This document shows, in pieces, positions 1-6,724 of a stretch of DNA of 9,974 nucleotides; the first letter of the stretch is position 1; each line of letters starts with the position of its first letter. The position numbers and the translations under genes are program-made. The stretch spans positions 1-9,974 of the forward strand of contig JAFANL010000016.1 of NCBI GenBank assembly GCA_019232735.1. The letters are read 5' to 3'. Below the pieces are notes generated by a model that saw nothing but the letters and a program-made list of their open reading frames with translations, was not told the origin of the DNA and made no database searches. The DNA is from Aquitalea sp. Lineage in GTDB: Bacteria > Pseudomonadota > Gammaproteobacteria > Burkholderiales > Chromobacteriaceae.

Positions 1-602
1 GCTGCCGGATTTTCCAGCACGGTGCCTTCGTAGGAGATGTGCAGCAGGTTGGCATCCATGGAGTACGGGCTGCCGCCGTTTTTCTTCTTGCTGATGTCAA
101 TACCGTGCTTTTCGGCATAGGCCAGCAGCTTTTCACGGGACAGCAGATCCCATTCGCGCCACGGGGCAATCACTTTGACGTCCGGCTTCAGGGCGTAATA
201 ACCCAGCTCGAAACGCACCTGGTCGTTACCCTTGCCGGTAGCACCGTGCGATACCGCATCGCCGCCCACGGCATTGGCGATCTCGATCTGGCGCTTGGAA
301 ATCAGCGGACGGGCGATGGAGGTGCCCAGCAGGTACTCGCCTTCGTAGATGGCGTTGGCGCGGAACATCGGGAATACGTAATCACGCACGAACTCTTCAC
401 GCAGGTCTTCAATGAAGATGTTTTCCGGCTTGATACCCAGGGCAACGGCTTTTTTGCGTGCCGGTTCCACTTCCTCACCCTGGCCGATGTCGGCGGTGAA
501 GGTCACCACTTCACAGTGGTAGGTGTCTTGCAGCCACTTGAGGATGACGGAGGTATCCAGGCCACCGGAGTAGGCCAGCACTACTTTTTTGATATCAGAC
601 AT
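1..602 (-). CDS. argG: Argininosuccinate synthase, N-terminal 200 residues (3' end outside window)
   Basis: ArgG joins citrulline and aspartate using ATP to make argininosuccinate, the penultimate step of cytoplasmic arginine synthesis. The protein begins MSDIKKVVLAYSGGLDTS. The AYSGGLDTS stretch (residues 10-18) is the ATP-pyrophosphatase loop of this family. Further family blocks are EGEYLLGTSIARPLI (87-101), GATGKGNDQVRFE (120-132) and SPYSMDANLLHISYEG (178-193). The length pattern fits the roughly 400-residue type rather than the longer E. coli type. The ATG at 602-600 was chosen because the Ser-Gly-Gly-Leu-Asp motif then falls at the usual distance from the N-terminus. A GGAAAG lies about 11 nt upstream. 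It follows argF by 44 nt on the same strand with no terminator between them, so argF-argG is probably one transcript. The window edge cuts it about halfway; the visible part is intact. Confidence 0.97.
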   Translation of the reverse strand, partial: MSDIKKVVLAYSGGLDTSVILKWLQDTYHCEVVTFTADIGQGEEVEPARKKAVALGIKPENIFIEDLREEFVRDYVFPMFRANAIYEGEYLLGTSIARPLISKRQIEIANAVGGDAVSHGATGKGNDQVRFELGYYALKPDVKVIAPWREWDLLSREKLLAYAEKHGIDISKKKNGGSPYSMDANLLHISYEGTVLENPA

Positions 603-646
603 GATGCGTTTTCTTTCCAGCGAATCTAGTGGGTTGTCCTGCCAGC

Positions 647-1570
647 TCAGTCGTATTGACGACCAAGCAGCAGATATTCAATCAGTGCTTTCTGGGCATG
701 CATGCGGTTTTCCGCCTCATCCCACACCACGCTTTGCGGGCCGTCGATCACCTCGGCGGTCACTTCCTCGCCACGATGGGCCGGCAGACAATGCATGAAC
801 AAGGCATCCGGATTGGCATGCTTCATCAGATCTGCATTGACCTGGTAGCTGGCAAAAGCCTCCAGGCGCGCTGCGCTTTCGGCTTCGTAGCCCATGCTGG
901 TGAACACGTCGGTCGTGACCAGATCGGCCCCTTCCACCGCCTTGACGGCACTGTGGCTGGGTTCGAAATGCTCGGAACCGTAATGCTCGCCATCCAGCAC
1001 CGTCAGTTCGTAGCCAACCGGCGTAGCCACCTTCAGCTTGAAGCCAAGAATCTTGGCTGCCTGCAGCCAGGTACGGCAGACATTGTTGCCATCCCCAATC
1101 CAGGCCACGGTCTTGCCCTTGATCGAGCCACGATGCTCGATGAAGGTGAAGATGTCAGCCAGAATCTGACAGGGATGATACTCGTTGGTCAGGCCATTGA
1201 TGACCGGCACTTTCGAATTCAGCGCCAGGCGCTCCACCAGCGTCTGTTCGAAGGTACGGATCATGATGATGTCGCTCATGCGCGACAACACGCGTGCCGT
1301 GTCCTCGATAGGCTCACCGCGACCCAGTTGCGAGGTCTTGGTATCCAGGAACATGGCGTGTCCGCCCAGTTGTGCCATGCCGGCTTCGAAGGAAACCCGG
1401 GTACGGGTGGAATTCTTCTCGAAGATCATGGACATTACGCGGCCTACCAGCGGCTGATACAGCTGTTTTTCGCTGTGTCGTCGCTTCAGTACCTTGGCAC
1501 GCTCGAAGATGTGGCGATACTCCTCGTGGTTCAGGTCGCTGAATTGCAGGTAATGTCCTACTGGCTTCAT
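647..1570 (-). CDS. argF: Ornithine carbamoyltransferase (anabolic)
   Basis: ArgF transfers the carbamoyl group of carbamoyl phosphate to ornithine, giving citrulline for ArgG. The 307 residues match the usual OTCase length. Seen in order: the carbamoyl-phosphate motif STRTR (54-58), HPCQ (132-135), the second-domain entry KTVAWIGDGNNVCRTW (153-168), SMG (225-227) in the ornithine-closing loop, and the catalytic HCLPAHRG (260-267). The ATG at 1570-1568 gives the standard N-terminus MKPVGHYLQF. The frame stays open upstream (in-frame ATG at 1627-1625, TTG at 1681), but that stretch lies in a terminator hairpin and is not family-like, so the longer form is rejected. A GGAAA sits about 8 nt before the ATG, directly after a run of nine T. 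argG follows by 44 nt. The leader structure suggests control by transcription attenuation; I saw no ArgR operator. Confidence 0.97.
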   Translation of the reverse strand: MKPVGHYLQFSDLNHEEYRHIFERAKVLKRRHSEKQLYQPLVGRVMSMIFEKNSTRTRVSFEAGMAQLGGHAMFLDTKTSQLGRGEPIEDTARVLSRMSDIIMIRTFEQTLVERLALNSKVPVINGLTNEYHPCQILADIFTFIEHRGSIKGKTVAWIGDGNNVCRTWLQAAKILGFKLKVATPVGYELTVLDGEHYGSEHFEPSHSAVKAVEGADLVTTDVFTSMGYEAESAARLEAFASYQVNADLMKHANPDALFMHCLPAHRGEEVTAEVIDGPQSVVWDEAENRMHAQKALIEYLLLGRQYD

Positions 1571-1583
1571 GGGTAAGATTTCC

Positions 1584-1637
1584 AAAAAAAAAGGCCATCG
1601 CGCATAGAACACGGTGTGTGTCTTCATGCGCAATGGC
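1584..1637 (-). terminator. Intrinsic terminator / probable attenuator in the argF leader
   Basis: On the minus strand, GCCATTGCGCAT (1637-1626) pairs with ATGCGCGATGGC (1605-1594): 11 of 12 positions match with one internal mismatch, around a 20-nt loop. One further C, then nine T (1592-1584), follow. This is a complete intrinsic terminator. It ends 13 nt before the argF ATG, which leaves no room for a normal promoter downstream. It lies about 125 nt beyond the decarboxylase stop codon, so it could also end that transcript. Inference: argF transcription has to pass it, so it works as an attenuator or partial terminator. Confidence 0.75.
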
Positions 1638-1728
1638 ACATTACTACACGCTGGTCTCAAGTCAGTTAACTGGTGTCGCAATCCCGTATCAATTGGATAC
1701 TGGATTTATATATTTGCGACAATTGTTA

Positions 1729-1757
1729 TATTTATCGGAAATTCACCGTTCTGACAA
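1729..1757 (-). promoter_or_regulatory. Candidate sigma-70 promoter for argF-argG
   Basis: On the minus strand, TTGTCA (1757-1752) is followed after exactly 17 nt by TAAATA (1734-1729). That is a good -35 and a fair -10 in an AT-rich stretch just past the decarboxylase stop codon. It predicts a leader of about 150 nt that contains the terminator at 1584-1637. A weaker alternative is TTGTCG (1722-1717) with TATCCA (1699-1694). A near-palindrome GTATC-AATTG-GATAC at 1686-1700 lies just downstream and could be an operator. Confidence 0.5.
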
Positions 1758-1761
1758 GGTC

Positions 1762-3720
1762 TCAGCTGAACAATAATCTGTCAGGCAAATGCGATAACTC
1801 CCTATCTTTCAGCACTCTGACATACATTTCCCCACCATCTTCGGCAAGTCCGTGCATTTCTATGGATTTTTGTGTCTTTTGCAGACGCGCCAGATATGAC
1901 AGGATACTGTCGTCAATCACCTGCCCCGGCACCAGCACCGGAATGCCTGGCGGATAAGGCACGATCTGATCGCAACACACGCGACCATTCAGCGCGGTAT
2001 TCGGGCGACCATCATCATCCAGCAAGGGCAGGCGTTCACCGGCTTCATAAAAGGCATCGCGCGGCAGGCAGGCCAGTCGCGAAAAGCGCGGGATCTCCGG
2101 CATGCGACCAAGCGCACGCGGCGGGCGCTTTTCCTTGGCCAGACGCAAGAGCGCATCGTACAACCGCGATACCTTGCTGCGGGTGGTGCCCATGGTCAAC
2201 AACAAGGTAATGGTGCTGAAGGTCGATTTCTCCACCTGGATGTTGTAACGCTCAAACAGCTCATGCTGCAGCTCATCCGTGGTATAGCCGGACTGGGTGA
2301 TGTCCACCGTCAGCTTGGTCGGGTCCAGCCGGATGCCATCCTCGCGGATATCCTCCGGCAACAGGTCCTCCAGGCCCAGCACGCGGAAAGCGCCGGTGGA
2401 GTTGATCTTGTCGCGCAGCTCTTCTGCCAGCTTGAGCGTACGATCCAGCAGACGATAGCCTTCGGTCACCGCCTGTTTGCGTGCCACATCCAGACTGGCA
2501 ATCAGGTTGTACTGCGGACTGGTGGAGGTGTGCATATTGAAGTTTTCCCGGAACAGATGCTCATCGAAACCGGGGTCGTTCACATGAATCATGCTGGCTT
2601 GCGAGAAGGCCGACAGGATTTTGTGGGTACTTTGCGTGACATAGTCGGCACCGGACTCCAGCGCTGTCGGGCGGAAAGCCGGATGGAAACGGGCAAAGCC
2701 ATACCAGGCTTCATCCACGATCACCTTGATGCCTTTCTCGTGTGCCGCTTCAATGATGGGCACCAGATCGTAGCGCAAGCCATCATAGGTGCAGGAGGTC
2801 AGGATCAGCACCCGTGCATCGGGATTTTCCTCGATGGCCGCAAAAATGGTGGCCTTGGGCACCGGTCCGAAAATGCCATACTGCTTGTTGATGGAGGAAT
2901 CCAGATACACCGGCAGCGCACCGGACAGAATCACGCCATGGTGTACCGACTTGTGGCAATTGCGGTCCAGCAACAGCTTGTCGCCCGGTGCCAGCAAGGT
3001 CTGGAAGATCACCTTGTTGGAAGTGGAAGTGCCATTGGTGGCGAAATAAGTCTTGCGCGCGCCAAAGGCCTTGGCGGCCAGCTTTTGCGACTCGGCAATC
3101 ACCCCGGTCGGGTGCAGCAGCGAATCCAGCATCGGCACCGAGACCGAAAGATCCGCCCGCAACATGTTTTCGCCGACGAAATCATAAAAATCGCCAACCC
3201 ACGGGCTACCCTTGAGCGAATCACCTCCCGCATGGCCCGGCGTATGCCAGGAATCCTTCGCCATGCGCACGTATTGCTTGAGCTTATCGTAGAACGGCGT
3301 GGCCGACTTTTCCGCCAGTTCGGCCGTCAGGATGCGGAACCAGCCGTTGTAATCGGTTTCGTCACGGTAGAAATAACCATCCACCGCATGACTGGCCAGA
3401 CTCTCGACCAAGGCCCTTTCATCGTCATCCACCAGCAAGACATACAGCGACAATTCCGGACGGAAATCGCTGATCTGATTGGCTAGTTGTACGGCTGCCT
3501 GATTGATGCCCTTTTCCTGCAACTGCTTGTCGACCAGCACGGCCTGGATGTCGCCGTCACGGCGGATGACATCCATGGCCTCCTTGAGGCGCGCTGCGCC
3601 GATAAAGGTCAACCCGTAGGGATTCTCCAGACGCACGGCCACGGCTCCCAGCCCGGCCAGGACATCGGCCTGCCACTTTGCATCATCGCTTACCACCAGA
3701 ACGCGGCTAACGGGTGTCAT
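1762..3720 (-). CDS. Orn/Lys/Arg decarboxylase, PLP fold type I with receiver-like N-terminal wing; substrate unresolved
   Basis: This is a cytoplasmic PLP enzyme that removes CO2 from a basic amino acid (arginine, lysine or ornithine), giving agmatine, cadaverine or putrescine for polyamines or acid resistance. Residues 1-135 form the wing domain. The catalytic core shows WHTPGHAGG (158-166), FATNGTSTSNK (226-236), DRNCHKSVHHG (252-262) with a PLP-stacking His candidate, VDEAWYGF (335-342) with Asp336, and QSTHK (363-367) with Lys367 as the PLP Schiff-base lysine. The C-terminal domain carries PYPPGIPVLVPGQ (588-600). At 652 residues it is shorter than E. coli LdcI or AdiA (about 710-755). 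DEAWYGFARF resembles AdiA, whereas THKILSAFSQASMIHV resembles LdcI, so I do not assign a substrate. The ATG at 3720-3718 has AGGAG about 10 nt upstream. It is transcribed toward argF and divergently from dinG. Confidence 0.9.
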   Translation of the reverse strand: MTPVSRVLVVSDDAKWQADVLAGLGAVAVRLENPYGLTFIGAARLKEAMDVIRRDGDIQAVLVDKQLQEKGINQAAVQLANQISDFRPELSLYVLLVDDDERALVESLASHAVDGYFYRDETDYNGWFRILTAELAEKSATPFYDKLKQYVRMAKDSWHTPGHAGGDSLKGSPWVGDFYDFVGENMLRADLSVSVPMLDSLLHPTGVIAESQKLAAKAFGARKTYFATNGTSTSNKVIFQTLLAPGDKLLLDRNCHKSVHHGVILSGALPVYLDSSINKQYGIFGPVPKATIFAAIEENPDARVLILTSCTYDGLRYDLVPIIEAAHEKGIKVIVDEAWYGFARFHPAFRPTALESGADYVTQSTHKILSAFSQASMIHVNDPGFDEHLFRENFNMHTSTSPQYNLIASLDVARKQAVTEGYRLLDRTLKLAEELRDKINSTGAFRVLGLEDLLPEDIREDGIRLDPTKLTVDITQSGYTTDELQHELFERYNIQVEKSTFSTITLLLTMGTTRSKVSRLYDALLRLAKEKRPPRALGRMPEIPRFSRLACLPRDAFYEAGERLPLLDDDGRPNTALNGRVCCDQIVPYPPGIPVLVPGQVIDDSILSYLARLQKTQKSIEMHGLAEDGGEMYVRVLKDRELSHLPDRLLFS

Positions 3721-3988
3721 GAACTGATTTCTCCTGTGTGTAGAACGCTGCGTACCTTGTTGTCTGTCTGTCCATGCGTACGCGATGAGTGCCAGTATTT
3801 TTTCTTCAAGGCCATCCGATTTCCCGGATCTGACCCGAATTTGCTGATCACTCAGTCAATATTGTTTTTTGACTATCGTATCCACAAGCCGGCGACGCCG
3901 TCATTTTGCAAAGCAGCATTTGCGCACAGACGAAAAACCGTGACGCTTTTGCACGAAAACCCGCCCCAGCTTGCGGTACAATCGCGCC
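3721..3988. other. Divergent intergenic region between decarboxylase and dinG
   Basis: This 268-bp region must hold promoters for both flanking genes. On the minus side, only the AGGAG ribosome site of the decarboxylase (3733-3729) is clear. A TTGTGG-N17-CAATAT pair in 3860-3890 is only a weak promoter candidate. A 6-bp inverted repeat, GCGTAC/GTACGC, flanks a short TGTC repeat near 3750-3785. I saw no LexA-like CTG-N10-CAG site and no convincing small gene. Confidence 0.4.
3977..3982 (+). promoter_or_regulatory. -10-like box abutting the dinG start
   Basis: TACAAT matches the -10 consensus at five of six bases and ends 6 nt before the dinG ATG, which puts a predicted transcript start at or within a base or two of the ATG. 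No matching -35 occurs at 16-18 nt; TTGCAC at 3949-3954 is 22 nt away. No Shine-Dalgarno is visible. Confidence 0.4.
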
Positions 3989-6115
3989 ATGCTGACCGAT
4001 GCTGAAAAAGACGCCATTCGCGACCACTACCGCACCATTGCCGACAACCTGCCCGGCTTTCGCCCACGCGCCGCCCAGCGCCGCATGTTGGCGGAAATTG
4101 CCAACGCCTTATCGCGTAGCCTGGAGAAACAGGGAGACGCCTACCCCAATCGCGAAGGTGAAAGCATCGCCGTCATCGAAGGCCCTACCGGAGTCGGCAA
4201 AAGTCTGGCCTACCTGCTGGCCGGCGGTGTCATGGCGCGTGCGCGCGGCAAAAAGCTGCTGGTGACCAGCGCCACCGTCGCCTTGCAGGAGCAGCTGGTC
4301 AATCGCGACCTGCCTTTCGTGGTGGAAAACAGCGGCTTGCCGCTGACGTTTGCACTGGCCAAGGGCCGTGGCCGTTATCTGTGCCCGCAGCGCATCTATG
4401 CCCTGACCGCGGAAAACGCCCAGGGCCAATTGCTGGCACCCGACCCCATGCTGACCTTGTGGGACCGCAAACCACAGGCGGGAGAAATAGAAGCCTTGCG
4501 CAGCATGGCGGACGAGTTCTACTACCGCCGCTGGAATGGCGATCGAGACACCTGGAAAGAAATCATTGATGACGGCCTGTGGGGCCGCGTCACCAATGAC
4601 CGCCACGGCTGCCTGAAAGCGGCCTGCCCCAATCGCCCGGAATGCCCCTTCTATCTGGCACGCGACACACTGGAAACCGTAGATGTGATTGTGGCCAACC
4701 ACGACTTGATGCTGGCCGATGTTTCCATGGGTGGCGGCGTCATCCTGCCGGCACCGGAAGACAGCTATTACTGCATCGACGAAGCGCACCACCTAGCCAA
4801 AAAGGCCATCAATCAATTCTCGGCCGAACACTCGCTGGCCCAGGCGCTGGGCTGGCTGGACAAGGTGGCTCCGACGGCTGCGCGGGTGGAAACCCTGACC
4901 GGCAAGGTAGAAATCGTGACCCAGGCCATGGACGCCGCCACCTCCTGCGTGGAAACACTGGGCGAATGGTTATGGCTGCTGGGTGGCGAGGAAGCACTGA
5001 CCGCCAATAGCGACAATCTGGAGCCCACCTGGCTGCTGGAAGACGGCCAATTGCCCGAACGCCTGCAAGCCCCGGCCAACAATATGGCCATTGCCGCCCG
5101 CGCCATCTTCAAGCACCTGGCGGCACTGAACGATGCCCTGACCGAAGCGCGCAAGGAGAAAGGCAGCGATACCACCCAGATTGACAAAGCCGCAGCCGAC
5201 ATCGGCTTCCTGAATGGTCGCGCCGAGCAATTAATGGCGGTATGGGATCTGTTTGAAAAACAGACCGAAGAATCTGCCCCACCGATCGCCAAATGGATTA
5301 CCCGGCGCACCGAAGGCAAGGGCGATTATATTTTCTCGGCCTCGCCGGTCAGTGCCGCGGCCAGCCTGGCTGCCACCCTGTGGCGCCGCGCGGCTGGCGC
5401 CGTGCTGACCTCGGCCACCTTGCGTTCACTGGGCGCTTTCGACCTGTTGCTATCGCAAACCGGGCTCAAATGGTTGCCACAAGTCAGTTGCGTGGCGCTC
5501 GACTCCCCGTTCAACTTTACCGAACAGGGAGAGCTATACCTACCCCCCATGCTGGCCAGCCCGAAAGATCCACTCGGCCACACCAGGGAAATCGTCGAGT
5601 GGCTACCCAAACTGGTGGACATCACCGAACCGGTTGGGACGCTGGTGCTATTTTCCTCGCGCAAGCAGATGCAGGAAGTGGCCACCCTACTGCCGGAAAA
5701 CCTGCGTACGCAACTGCTGATCCAGGGTGAAATCCCCAAGAGCGTGCTGCTGGAAACCCATCACCAGCGACTGAAAGAAGGCCAGGCCAGCGTGATTTTC
5801 GGGCTGGACTCCTTCTCGGAAGGGCTGGATCTACCGGGGGAAAGCTGCGTGCACGTCATCATCGCCAAACTGCCGTTTGCCATGCCGGACGACCCGGTAG
5901 GCAAGACGCTGTCGCGCTGGATTGAAAAACGGGGTGGCAACCCCTTTGTGGAACTGACCGTGCCGGAAGCCTCGATCAAGCTGATCCAGGCGGTAGGGCG
6001 ACTGATTCGTACCGAGCGCGATTACGGCCGCGTCACCATCCTGGACAATCGCCTGTTGAAGCAAAGTTACGGAAAAAAGCTACTTGCCTCGTTACCGCCA
6101 TTCAAGCGCATCTGA
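3989..6115 (+). CDS. dinG: ATP-dependent DNA helicase DinG (XPD-like, Fe-S)
   Basis: DinG is a 5'-to-3' superfamily 2 helicase that unwinds R-loops, D-loops and forked DNA, helping replication past transcription and damage. The 708 residues compare with 716 in E. coli. The N-terminus (DHYRTIADNLPGFRPRAAQ) matches DinG. Seen in order: Walker A GPTGVGKS (65-72), motif Ia region VTSATVALQEQ (92-102), four candidate 4Fe-4S cysteines at 132, 208, 213 and 219 (in RGRYLCP and HGCLKAACPNRPECP), the DEAH box (264-267), and motif VI QAVGRLIRTERDYGRV (667-682). The ATG at 3989 was preferred over the in-frame TTG at 3971 because MLTDAEKDAI aligns with the family start and a -10-like box ends just upstream. 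It is divergent from the decarboxylase. No LexA site was found, unlike the damage-inducible E. coli gene. No truncation or frameshift is apparent. Confidence 0.95.
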   Translation: MLTDAEKDAIRDHYRTIADNLPGFRPRAAQRRMLAEIANALSRSLEKQGDAYPNREGESIAVIEGPTGVGKSLAYLLAGGVMARARGKKLLVTSATVALQEQLVNRDLPFVVENSGLPLTFALAKGRGRYLCPQRIYALTAENAQGQLLAPDPMLTLWDRKPQAGEIEALRSMADEFYYRRWNGDRDTWKEIIDDGLWGRVTNDRHGCLKAACPNRPECPFYLARDTLETVDVIVANHDLMLADVSMGGGVILPAPEDSYYCIDEAHHLAKKAINQFSAEHSLAQALGWLDKVAPTAARVETLTGKVEIVTQAMDAATSCVETLGEWLWLLGGEEALTANSDNLEPTWLLEDGQLPERLQAPANNMAIAARAIFKHLAALNDALTEARKEKGSDTTQIDKAAADIGFLNGRAEQLMAVWDLFEKQTEESAPPIAKWITRRTEGKGDYIFSASPVSAAASLAATLWRRAAGAVLTSATLRSLGAFDLLLSQTGLKWLPQVSCVALDSPFNFTEQGELYLPPMLASPKDPLGHTREIVEWLPKLVDITEPVGTLVLFSSRKQMQEVATLLPENLRTQLLIQGEIPKSVLLETHHQRLKEGQASVIFGLDSFSEGLDLPGESCVHVIIAKLPFAMPDDPVGKTLSRWIEKRGGNPFVELTVPEASIKLIQAVGRLIRTERDYGRVTILDNRLLKQSYGKKLLASLPPFKRI

Positions 6116-6130
6116 TTTTCGGGTAAAATT

Positions 6131-6144
6131 GCGGGTAAACCCGC
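6131..6144. repeat. Perfect small hairpin just after dinG
   Basis: GCGGGTAAACCCGC is a perfect 6-bp inverted repeat with a 2-nt centre, 16 nt after the dinG stop codon. It is followed by TATTGCCC rather than a T run, so it is at most a weak terminator or an RNA-end-protecting stem. Confidence 0.5.
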
Positions 6145-6157
6145 TATTGCCCTGCAT

Positions 6158-6190
6158 CAAAGACAGTCCACAACAACAATACTGTCTTTG
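6158..6190. repeat. Inverted repeat (10-bp stem, 13-nt loop) between dinG and the DUF3579 gene
   Basis: CAAAGACAGT (6158-6167) pairs perfectly with ACTGTCTTTG (6181-6190) around an A/C-rich loop. There is no following T run in either direction. It could be part of the dinG 3' end or a dyad operator for the small gene downstream, whose promoter I could not define (AT-rich CTATAGATAAATA follows at 6191-6203). Confidence 0.55.
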
Positions 6191-6243
6191 CTATAGATAA
6201 ATACAGAGACCACACCTTAAAAGCACACTCCGGTTCATCACTC

Positions 6244-6558
6244 ATGATCTGCAATCCATATGAAGTAGTCATCCAGGGGCTGACCTCCGAAGGCCGCACA
6301 TTCCGACCCAGCGACTGGGCCGAACGCCTAGCCGGGATTCTGGCCTCCTTTGGCGGCGACCAGAAGCTGTCCTACCACGCTTACGTCCGCCCCATGCTGC
6401 TGGAAGGAGTACGCTGTGTTGCCGTGGACAAGAAGCTGCAAAAGATCGACCCGCAGGTTTTTCAGTTCCTGATGGACTTCGCCAAGGACAACGATTTACG
6501 CATCGTTGACTGCCGCACCCTGATCGACGAGGTCTATCCGAATAAATTTTTGGCATAA
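6244..6558 (+). CDS. DUF3579 family small protein, function unknown
   Basis: A 104-residue soluble protein of unknown function. I recognise it as DUF3579-like from FRPSDWAERLAGILASF (20-36), YVRPMLLEGVRCVAVD (47-62) and FLMDFAKDNDLRIVDCR (75-91). From memory, the family occurs mainly in betaproteobacteria and often sits beside arginine biosynthesis genes; I could not check this here. No signal peptide or membrane segment is visible. The alternating hydrophobic and charged pattern suggests a compact alpha/beta fold. The start has no clear Shine-Dalgarno (only CCGG about 10 nt upstream); ATG 6244 is used because the recognised block starts soon after. It is 128 bp from dinG with hairpins between, so it is probably a separate transcript. 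Coding looks real, with balanced composition and a clean stop. Confidence 0.8.
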   Translation: MICNPYEVVIQGLTSEGRTFRPSDWAERLAGILASFGGDQKLSYHAYVRPMLLEGVRCVAVDKKLQKIDPQVFQFLMDFAKDNDLRIVDCRTLIDEVYPNKFLA

Positions 6559-6724
6559 AAACAACACATAGCTTTTTTCCACCTATGCTTTGCATCTTTT
6601 CTGCAACATCGTCGTCACAATTTGTGGTTAAACTTCGACAGTACTGCGGTACTGGGCGGCTCAAGCGTATCGATCTGCCACAGCCAGTACGTATAACGAA
6701 CATAAAACCCCTGATGGAGCACTG
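6559..6724 (+). promoter_or_regulatory. Porin upstream region with repeated CAGTAC motif and candidate -10
   Basis: Upstream of the porin, CAGTAC-TGCG-GTACTG (6639-6654) is a perfect 6-bp dyad, and CAGTAC recurs at 6685-6690. TATAAC at 6692-6697 is a plausible -10, giving a short leader of about 20-25 nt. The base 17 nt further up (ATCGAT) is a poor -35, so activation or another element may be needed. GGAG at 6716-6719 is the porin ribosome site. Confidence 0.35.

Noticed and set aside
629..1576. Plus-strand 315-codon frame antisense to argF
   Set aside because: It fully mirrors the argF coding region, whose motifs are unambiguous; it has no ribosome site and no recognisable family.
1571..1681. 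N-terminal extension of ArgF in the open frame upstream of 1570
   Set aside because: The extension runs through the terminator hairpin and T tract, lacks a ribosome site, and would place extra residues ahead of the family-typical MKPVGHYLQF start.
1732..1748. ArgR box upstream of argF
   Set aside because: A single TGAAT half-site is present on the minus strand, but the matching ATTCA half is absent at the required spacing.
2263..3486. Long plus-strand open frame (407 codons) antisense to the decarboxylase
   Set aside because: The opposite frame encodes a complete PLP decarboxylase with all catalytic motifs. The antisense product shows no domain and is a codon-bias shadow.
3850..3866. Possible LexA (SOS) box upstream of dinG
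   Set aside because: CTGATCACTCAG has only 6 nt between CTG and CAG, not the 10 needed, and no other CTG-N10-CAG was seen.
3487..4005. Plus-strand 172-codon frame across the decarboxylase/dinG intergenic region
   Set aside because: It begins antisense to the decarboxylase wing domain and runs into dinG out of frame; no family resemblance or ribosome site.
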